From the NCBI RefSeq assembly GCF_000966285.1, contig NZ_KQ031391.1:62001-126000 (forward strand): a stretch of 64,000 nt of DNA, in the 5' to 3' direction. Of the stretch, positions 24,943 through 31,366 are shown piece after piece; within the stretch, counting starts at the first letter, position 1; each line of letters begins with the position of its first letter. Made by a program: the position numbers and the translations under genes. The DNA comes from Pseudofrankia sp. DC12. Its GTDB lineage: Bacteria > Actinomycetota > Actinomycetes > Frankiales > Frankiaceae. The notes under the pieces were generated by a model. The model searched no databases, was not told the origin of the DNA, and saw only the letters and a list, made by a program, of their open reading frames with translations.

Positions 24943-25997
24943 GTCGCGTTCTCCTTCTCGTAGAGTGCGCCCCAGGCGATGTCGGCCGTGGTCGCCAGCG
25001 CCGCTCTGGGCAGCGCTCGGGTGTCGGGCGTACGGCCGGCCATGGCGTCGATCTCCGCCCTGAATCCGACGGAGGTGTCGGGCGCGACGACGACCACCGA
25101 TCGGTTCTCCTCCTCGGCCAGTTGGATCGCCACCGACAGGGCGGCTCCGGTGGACAGGCCGACCGGGAGGCCGCACTCCTGACGCAGGTGGACGGCGTAG
25201 GCGGCGGAGACGGAGTCGGCGACCTTGGCGTAGCGGTCGATGACCGAGCCGTGGGCGACGGTCAACAGGCAGGGCCCGCGCATCCCGGCTCCAGCGATGA
25301 GGAAGGAGGGCTCATAGTGGCCGCCGAAGATGGAGGACCCTTCCGGCTCCACGCCGACGACCTGGAGGTCGGCTCGGAGCGTCTTGAGCCACTGGCCCAC
25401 GCCGCAGATGGTGCCGCCGGTCGAGACCGGGGCGACGACGGTGTCGATCAGACCGCCGCTCTGGGCCCAGATCTCCGGGCCGGTGGTCTCACGGTGCGCC
25501 CGCAGACCCGCGTCGTTGCCGTACTGGTTGAGCCAGATATGGCCCTCGCGGGCACCGAGTTCGCTCGCCAGCGCGATCCTCGTCTGTCGCATGTCACACC
25601 CTGGCCGAGGTTTCCGCACCAGCTCCAGACGAGCCCCAGCGTCGATGATTCGCTGGCGCTGGCGCTCGGAGACGGTGGTGTCGACGATGACGATCGGCTG
25701 AAAGCCCAGGACCCTCCCCAGAGCGGCCAGCGCGATGCCGAGATTGCCGGAGGTGCTCTCGACCATCTGAACGCCCGGCCCGCCGATGCCTCTGGCCCAG
25801 GCCAGCAGGTAGCAGGCGGTCCTGTCCTTGGCGCTGCCGAACGGGTTACGGAACTCCGCCTTCATCAGGAGCCTCCCCCTGGTCACCAGGTGAGACAGGT
25901 CCAGCAACGGGGTGCCGCCGACACCGAGGGCGTTCATCAGTTTCGCGCCCTCTACCAGAGCCTCGGTGTCCAGCGGAGCGGGTGGCACGGCACTCAC
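24939..25997 (-). CDS. Cysteine-synthase/SbnA-like PLP enzyme
   Basis: A 352-residue fold-type II PLP enzyme. The internal aldimine lysine is in NPFGSAKDR (about residue 54), the substrate loop is ESTSGNLGIALA and the phosphate loop VSTGGTICGVG. The ESTSGNLG form and the NQYGND region are closer to SbnA, which joins O-phosphoserine and glutamate on the way to 2,3-diaminopropionate, than to housekeeping CysK. A beta-replacement making an unusual beta-substituted alanine is therefore likely; the nucleophile is unknown. First enzyme gene of the operon; the GTG start overlaps the stop of a 21-codon frame (GTGA), and ATGA couples it to the next gene. Confidence 0.8.
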   Translation of the reverse strand: MSAVPPAPLDTEALVEGAKLMNALGVGGTPLLDLSHLVTRGRLLMKAEFRNPFGSAKDRTACYLLAWARGIGGPGVQMVESTSGNLGIALAALGRVLGFQPIVIVDTTVSERQRQRIIDAGARLELVRKPRPGCDMRQTRIALASELGAREGHIWLNQYGNDAGLRAHRETTGPEIWAQSGGLIDTVVAPVSTGGTICGVGQWLKTLRADLQVVGVEPEGSSIFGGHYEPSFLIAGAGMRGPCLLTVAHGSVIDRYAKVADSVSAAYAVHLRQECGLPVGLSTGAALSVAIQLAEEENRSVVVVAPDTSVGFRAEIDAMAGRTPDTRALPRAALATTADIAWGALYEKENAT

Positions 25998-26059
25998 CCG
26001 ACCACGGAACGGGTGCGGGCGCGGCTGGTGATGACAGGGCCGTTCAGGACGACACGCAC
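25994..26059 (-). CDS. Possible 21-residue leader or precursor peptide of the operon
   Basis: A GTG at 26059, preceded by AAGGAAA at 6-8 bases, opens MRVVLNGPVITSRARTRSVV-G and ends at a TGA that overlaps the next GTG by 4 bp, the same coupling used throughout the operon. The peptide is basic (four arginines) and unlike a signal peptide. It may be only a leader frame that delivers ribosomes to the PLP gene, or a genuine small product. The remaining 5' leader (about 26060-26285) shows no other supported gene. Confidence 0.4.
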   Translation of the reverse strand: MRVVLNGPVITSRARTRSVVG

Positions 26060-26276
26060 GGGCTTTCCTTCACGGAAATTGGCTGGCTCGGAACTCGGAA
26101 ATGCGTCCAGGGCTGGTTACGGGCGGGGGAGACGCCGTCGACCCGTGCGCTCCGAGGGCGGCGTGGAACGCGGAGCGACCGCTCCCCCAGAGACGCGAGG
26201 AGCTTGCCCCGTCCACCGAGGTGGGTCGGACGACGGGAACGGCACGACCAAGGATCGCGATCAGGAGCGCCAGAGG

Positions 26277-26323
26277 GACTTGCTGTCACTTCGACAGTAA
26301 GTCCCGGCGCTCGTTCCTGTCAA
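26277..26323 (-). promoter_or_regulatory. Promoter with overlapping operator for the four-enzyme operon
   Basis: On the minus strand TTGACA (26323-26318) and TACTGT (26299-26294) are spaced by 18 bp, a good housekeeping-type promoter. The -10 box lies inside an inverted repeat GACTTACTGTC-N5-GACAGCAAGTC (26303-26277, one mismatch). A repressor bound there would block the polymerase. The transcript would have a leader of about 285 bases before the first enzyme gene. Confidence 0.6.
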
Positions 26324-26398
26324 GATGACGCAAAAGCGGGGTCAGTACGCGCGCGAGCCGCGATCAGGAGGTGCCGCGGCGATCCGACCGGAGCCCGC

Positions 26399-29300
26399 TC
26401 AGACGTCGACGGCGCCCAGGACCTTCAGGATCTTCCGTTGCGCCGCGGTGAGGCCGGTGGCGCCGGTGATGTCCATGTGCTCGTAAGGGCCCTCGCCACG
26501 CAGCACCGCCCGGCACTCGGCGGTCGTGGGATCCCAGATCCGGACCGTGCCGTCGTTGCCGCCACTGGCGAGGGCGGCGTGACGCGGGCTGAAACTCAGC
26601 GCGAAAACCCCGTCCGTGTGTCCACGCAGGACCGCCCGGGACCTGCCGGCCACGGTGTCCCAGAGACGGACAACCTGGTCCTGGCCGCCGCTCGCGACGG
26701 TCTGCCCGTCGGAACTGAAGGCGACGGCGCGGACCCAGTCGGCATGCCCCCGCAGCACCTGGCGGCATTCTCCGCTGGACGTGTCCCAGAGGCGCACGGT
26801 CTGGTCCTGGCTACCGCTGGCGATCGTCCGCCCGTCGGGGCTGATCGCGACCGCGCGCACCCAGTCATCGTGACCGGTCAGCACGCGCAGGCAGGTGAAC
26901 GTCGCGAGGTCCCAGACCCGCACCGTCCGGTCGTCCGACGCGGAGACGAGCAGGCCGCCAGCGGGGGCGAAGGCAACTGCCCAGACGCGGCCGCTGTGGC
27001 CCTGCAGCACCTGGTGGCAGTGGCCAGCGCGGGCGTTCCACAGACGTACCGTCTGGTCCTCGCTCGCGCTCGCGAGGAGGAGGCCGTCCGGGCTGAACGC
27101 CACGGACCGCAGCAGGTCGGTGTGCCCGCGCAGGACCAGGACGCACCGTTGGGCGGACACGTCCCAGAGGCGCACGGTCAGGTCCTCGCTGCCGCTCGCT
27201 ATCGTCTGGCCGTCGGGGCTGAAGGCCACCGACCGGACCCAGTCACCATGACCGTGCAACGCGCCGGTCGGCTGCCCGCTCGACGCGTCCCAGATCCGGA
27301 CCGAGCTGTCGCGGTTGCCGCTCGCCACCAGGGCACCGTCCGGGCTGAACCCGACAGCGTAGACCGATCGGGTCTCGCTGTGCAGCGTCCGGACGCAATG
27401 CCCTGTCCTGGTGTCCCAGAACCTGATCGTCTGGTCCTGTCCCCCGCTGACGAGCACCGCGCCGTCCGGGCTGAACGCGACCGCGTAGACAGAGCCGGTG
27501 TGTCTGCGCAGCGCGTGCACGCACCGACCGCTGTCCAGGTCCCAGATCCGGACGACCTGATCCACTCCGCCGCTGGCGGCGACGCGGCCGTTCGGGCTGA
27601 TGGCCACCGACTGCACCTGCGCGCCATGCCCGGACAGCACGGCCACGCAGCGCCCTGTGCCGGCGTCCCAGGACCGCACCGTTCCATCCTGCGCGCCGGT
27701 CAGGATGACCTGGCCGTTCGGGCTGACCGCGACCGACTTGACCCGTCCGTCATGACCACGCAGGACGTTCCGGCAGACTCCCGTCGCCGTGTCCCACAGC
27801 CGCACCGTCCCGTCCTCCCCACCCGTCACGAGGGTGGCGCCGTCGGGGGTGAAGCGGACAGACCTGACCCAGTCGGAATGCCCACGCAGGACCAGGGCGC
27901 AGGTCCCGGCGCGCACGTCCCACAGTCGGGCCGTCCGGTCGTCGCTGACGGTCGCGAGCAGGCGGCCGTCCGAGCTGAAGGCGAGCGACCAGACTCGCCC
28001 CTCATGCCCGGTCAGAATGCCGCAGCAGGTTCCCGTCGCCGTCTCCCACAGGCGAACTGTCTGATCCTCGCTGCCCGTCGCGAGCAGCGAACCGTCCGGG
28101 CTGAAGGAAACGGCGCGAACCTGATCGGTGTGCGAGCCGAATGACGCGATGAGGGCACCGTCCGCCGGGTTCCAGAGCTGCGCGTTCCCGTAGGAGGTCC
28201 CGGCGGCGAGCAGATCGCCCCGCGGGCTGAAACCGACCGCGAAGACTATTCCGAAGGCATCGCTGAAGGCCGGCTCGACGAAATGCGCGGCCGAGAAGTC
28301 CACGCTACGCAGCCGCGCGCCCGGCAGGTAGGCGTGCCAGATCGGCAGCCGGGAGAAGTCGTAGCCGGTGAGGTCCACCCCCAGGTGACGGAGGAGGTTG
28401 ATCAGGTTGCCCGCGGCGTAGCCTGCCTGCGGGCCCAGTCCGTCCCGGAGCTGGGAAAGTGTCTTCTTGATCATCTCTTCGAGGCCCGTCAGCCCGCCGT
28501 GAGCCTCGAGAAGCCGCACGGCGAGCGGCTCCAGCACGAGAGCCTCCTGCGCCTCCCGCACGTACTCGGCGACTGAGGTCTTCAGCAGGGCGTGCGAGTT
28601 CAGGAGACCACGGGACCCGGTGCCGAAGTCGGCTGCCGCTCGCTCGATGAACCGCCTCGTCACGTACTCGATGAGCACCGGTTGCAGGGTGAATCCGCGG
28701 GGACCGCGCTCCAGCGGGACCAGCTTCTGCAGGGAGTCCAGCGTGCTGGACACGGCTGCCTTGCCGCTGGCACCGAGGATGTCCTCGCGCAGCGCTCCGA
28801 GCGACGTCGCCTCGCGATTGACCGCGAGCCAGTCCATCACCTCCAGGTGCCGGTCCGACAACCGCCCGAAATGCCAGTCGAGCAGGTCCTGCAGGTCGGC
28901 GAAGACAGGCGTCCCATCACGAAGGAATGCGGTGATGCTTCCGTAGAACACCTCCCTGACATGCCGGGCCGCCATCTCCAGCGCGAGCGGGTTCCCGCTG
29001 TACAGCAACGCGATCTGGCGCCAGTCCTCTCGGGTACCGGAGAACGTGCCGACGCTGGCAAAGACTCGTCTGCTGTCGGCGGTACCCAGCCCTTTCAGTT
29101 CCAGCGACCGGACCGGGCCCGTCCTGCTCTCCCTCCGCGCGATCTCCGGGACCTTCTCCCGGCTGGTGAGCAGGAAGGAGCTCTCGTGCGGGACGTCAGC
29201 GAGCTGAGCGAAGAACTCGCCGTAGTCGGCATACCCCGGCAGGTAGGTGCCCGCGTCTTCGCCGCTCTGCAGGATCGACTCCACGTTGTCCAGGATCACC

Positions 29301-30565
29301 AGGCAGCGGGCGGAACGCAGGTAGTGCAGCAGCCGGGACAGCCGCTCGTCCAGCGAGTCAGGAAGGATCGCCTCCCGCTGGCCGGACAGGAACGTGATCA
29401 GGTCCGCGACGAGGTCCGTGGCCTTCGGCGCGTTGAGCAGCCGGCGCCAGACCACGAAGTCGAACTGGTCCTCGATTCCGTGGGCGACCTGCAGCGACAG
29501 GTCGGTTTTCCCGATTCCGCCGCGACCCAGCCTGACCGACAGTCTTGTCTTCCCAATTCCTCGCAGACCCGTAATCGAGACAATTCGGCAGCGATCGGCG
29601 GTCAGCCACTGATCGAGCTGGGCGAGTTCCCGCGCGCGGCCGAAGAAGACGGGGACGTCCGGGGCGTTCTCCCAGTCCCGGCGGGCGGAGCACTCGGCGT
29701 CACTCTGGGTCGGGCCTCGCGGAGACTCCCTGGGGACGCAGTCCTGAATGAAGGAGAGGAGGTAGGACGCCGAGGCCTGCGCGGCGAACTCGTGGTAGGA
29801 ATCCCCCTTCGTCTGGTCGGCATGGTCGGCGACGCCCTTGACGACAAGCCCGTCGGTGCCGGGGAAACCCCGCAGCGCCAGATAGAAGGCGGCCGCCTCC
29901 ATGTCGAGCGCCCAGGCGCTTCGATGCTGGCGCTGTAGCTCCGTGAAAGGGTCGTCGGTGCGGACCGCCATGCCCGACGCCATGATCGCGCCGACGCGTC
30001 GGGGCAGCTCGTCGACGCCCAGTAGGCGCCGCGCGACCTCCCGGACGGATGCTCGCCAGCCTTCGTACCCCTGGACGAGGCGTAGGACACTCTCCGACGG
30101 CCCGTAGGTGATGCCCTCCGGCAGGTGGAAGAGCTGGCCATCGCTGTCTCTGCCAGTCTTGCCTTCCTCGAAGTGGTACGCGCACTCGGCGACGACGAGA
30201 TCACCGAGGCGGACGCGCCTCCGGTCACCCGCGCAGATTCCGCTCATCCCGGCGAACCGCGGCCTGAACTTTTCCAGCAGCATTCGAGTGTCCAGCACGG
30301 CGGACAGCGGGCCTGGACGGGCCTGCCGGGCGAGAACCAGGTTCAACGGCCGGCCATGACTACTGGCGATGGTCGCGAACCTGCAGTTGAGCGGACCCAC
30401 TGCCCGGCCCGCGCTGAAGACCGCGGCGCATCGCTCCGAGGCGACACGTTCGAATGCCACGGCCTCTACTTCGACCGCGCAGACCACCAGAATATCGACC
30501 TGCTGAGCGCCATACACCAGGACCACCCGTTCTTGACGGCCTGCGACCATGATGAAAAGCGACAC
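26399..30565 (-). CDS. Nucleoside-phosphorylase-like / STAND NTPase / WD40 protein (NLR-like)
   Basis: A 1388-residue three-part protein. Residues about 20-275 are a nucleoside phosphorylase/MTA-SAH nucleosidase-like domain (VDILVVCAVEVEA, DMEAAAFYLA, GVADHADQTKGDSYHEFAA). About 310-650 is a STAND ATPase with P-loop, LVILDNVES and the LLTSREKVPE sensor; the P-loop is present twice in tandem (GLRGIGKT and GGIGKT). After a short pentapeptide-like link (GYDFSRL...LPGARLRSVDFSAAHF), 14 WD40 repeats (about 770-1375) make two propellers. This is an NLR plan: sensor, switch, effector. Phosphorylase-type effectors in some bacterial defence systems cleave ATP. GTG 30565 is used; GTG 30517 is an alternative. 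Confidence 0.82.
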   Translation of the reverse strand: MSLFIMVAGRQERVVLVYGAQQVDILVVCAVEVEAVAFERVASERCAAVFSAGRAVGPLNCRFATIASSHGRPLNLVLARQARPGPLSAVLDTRMLLEKFRPRFAGMSGICAGDRRRVRLGDLVVAECAYHFEEGKTGRDSDGQLFHLPEGITYGPSESVLRLVQGYEGWRASVREVARRLLGVDELPRRVGAIMASGMAVRTDDPFTELQRQHRSAWALDMEAAAFYLALRGFPGTDGLVVKGVADHADQTKGDSYHEFAAQASASYLLSFIQDCVPRESPRGPTQSDAECSARRDWENAPDVPVFFGRARELAQLDQWLTADRCRIVSITGLRGIGKTRLSVRLGRGGIGKTDLSLQVAHGIEDQFDFVVWRRLLNAPKATDLVADLITFLSGQREAILPDSLDERLSRLLHYLRSARCLVILDNVESILQSGEDAGTYLPGYADYGEFFAQLADVPHESSFLLTSREKVPEIARRESRTGPVRSLELKGLGTADSRRVFASVGTFSGTREDWRQIALLYSGNPLALEMAARHVREVFYGSITAFLRDGTPVFADLQDLLDWHFGRLSDRHLEVMDWLAVNREATSLGALREDILGASGKAAVSSTLDSLQKLVPLERGPRGFTLQPVLIEYVTRRFIERAAADFGTGSRGLLNSHALLKTSVAEYVREAQEALVLEPLAVRLLEAHGGLTGLEEMIKKTLSQLRDGLGPQAGYAAGNLINLLRHLGVDLTGYDFSRLPIWHAYLPGARLRSVDFSAAHFVEPAFSDAFGIVFAVGFSPRGDLLAAGTSYGNAQLWNPADGALIASFGSHTDQVRAVSFSPDGSLLATGSEDQTVRLWETATGTCCGILTGHEGRVWSLAFSSDGRLLATVSDDRTARLWDVRAGTCALVLRGHSDWVRSVRFTPDGATLVTGGEDGTVRLWDTATGVCRNVLRGHDGRVKSVAVSPNGQVILTGAQDGTVRSWDAGTGRCVAVLSGHGAQVQSVAISPNGRVAASGGVDQVVRIWDLDSGRCVHALRRHTGSVYAVAFSPDGAVLVSGGQDQTIRFWDTRTGHCVRTLHSETRSVYAVGFSPDGALVASGNRDSSVRIWDASSGQPTGALHGHGDWVRSVAFSPDGQTIASGSEDLTVRLWDVSAQRCVLVLRGHTDLLRSVAFSPDGLLLASASEDQTVRLWNARAGHCHQVLQGHSGRVWAVAFAPAGGLLVSASDDRTVRVWDLATFTCLRVLTGHDDWVRAVAISPDGRTIASGSQDQTVRLWDTSSGECRQVLRGHADWVRAVAFSSDGQTVASGGQDQVVRLWDTVAGRSRAVLRGHTDGVFALSFSPRHAALASGGNDGTVRIWDPTTAECRAVLRGEGPYEHMDITGATGLTAAQRKILKVLGAVDV

Positions 30566-30590
30566 GGAAGCCCGGCCGGTTCACGGATAC

Positions 30591-31313
30591 TCACGGACTG
30601 TCCGCGGTGTCCGAGCCGACTCCGTGCCGCAGCAAGGGCGGCGTGAGACTGCGCGCCCGGCCAGCCCGGTACAACGCAGCCGGCCTACCTTTCTCCGGAA
30701 TCCGCTTTCCACCGGTCGGGACGATGAAGCCCTCGGTGCGCAAGACCTTTCGACTGAAGTTCCGCGGGTCGAGCGGGGCGCTCCATACCGCCTCGTAGAC
30801 GGTGCGAAGATCCCCGATGGTGAATTCTCGGCCGCAGAAGGCGGTGGCCAGCGTCGTGTACTCCAGGCGGGATCTGGCGTGTTCCACCGCGTCATCGAGG
30901 ATCTGGGCGTGGTCGAAGGCGAGCTCCCCCCGGATCTCGTCGACCGGATGCCACCCGGCGTCCCGCGCGTCGGACCCGGCCGCCGGGACCGGCAGGTCGG
31001 GAGCGAGCGCGAGGTACGCCACGCTCACGACTCGACCACGCGGATCACGATCGGGTGCGCCGTAGGTGGCCAGCTGTTCCAGATGCAGACCCGACCCATC
31101 CAGGCCCGTCTCCTCGGCCAGCTCCCGCTCGGCCGCCTCCCGCAGGTCCTCACCCTCCCGCAGAAACCCGCCGGGCAGCGCCGACTGCCCACGGAACGGC
31201 TCATTGGCCCGCTCGACAACCAGCACCTGCAGCCGGCCGTTGCGCACCGTCAGGATCGCCAGGTCCAGAGCCAGGCGCAGCTGCAGATGATCCCTTCCAG
31301 GCATGCGGGTCAT
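30591..31313 (-). CDS. NrtR-type Nudix domain transcriptional regulator
   Basis: A 240-residue protein with an N-terminal Nudix domain and a C-terminal winged helix. The Nudix box is complete (GFLREGEDLREAAERELA, then EETGL). The C-terminal part, ENFS/DPRNFSRKVL..EGFIVPTG..R, matches NrtR regulators, which bind ADP-ribose and control NAD or pentose genes; some also keep ADP-ribose pyrophosphatase activity, and the intact box allows this. A perfect TGTCA-N3-TGACA repeat lies 11 bp before its start, suggesting autoregulation. It directly precedes the phosphorylase-STAND gene (26 bp gap), so the two may be one transcript. Confidence 0.8.
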   Translation of the reverse strand: MTRMPGRDHLQLRLALDLAILTVRNGRLQVLVVERANEPFRGQSALPGGFLREGEDLREAAERELAEETGLDGSGLHLEQLATYGAPDRDPRGRVVSVAYLALAPDLPVPAAGSDARDAGWHPVDEIRGELAFDHAQILDDAVEHARSRLEYTTLATAFCGREFTIGDLRTVYEAVWSAPLDPRNFSRKVLRTEGFIVPTGGKRIPEKGRPAALYRAGRARSLTPPLLRHGVGSDTADSP

Positions 31314-31323
31314 CGTAGCTTAT

Positions 31324-31336
31324 TGTCAGTTTGACA
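31324..31336. promoter_or_regulatory. TGTCA-N3-TGACA operator candidate
   Basis: A perfect palindrome TGTCAGTTTGACA sits between the start of the NrtR-type gene and the end of the metalloprotease gene. Its closeness to the start fits autorepression by the Nudix regulator. Confidence 0.5.
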
Positions 31337-31366
31337 TGAACAAGCCCGAGCCCCTGGAGCGGCAGG

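Noticed and set aside
24939-25997. D-cycloserine-type (DcsD) pathway
   Set aside because: No arginase-like DcsB, haem protein DcsA, ATP-grasp DcsG or racemase gene is near.
25982-28144. Long plus-strand frame with repeated residues (VPxPHRPVLxx)
   Set aside because: The repetitive look is only the antisense of the WD40 repeats.
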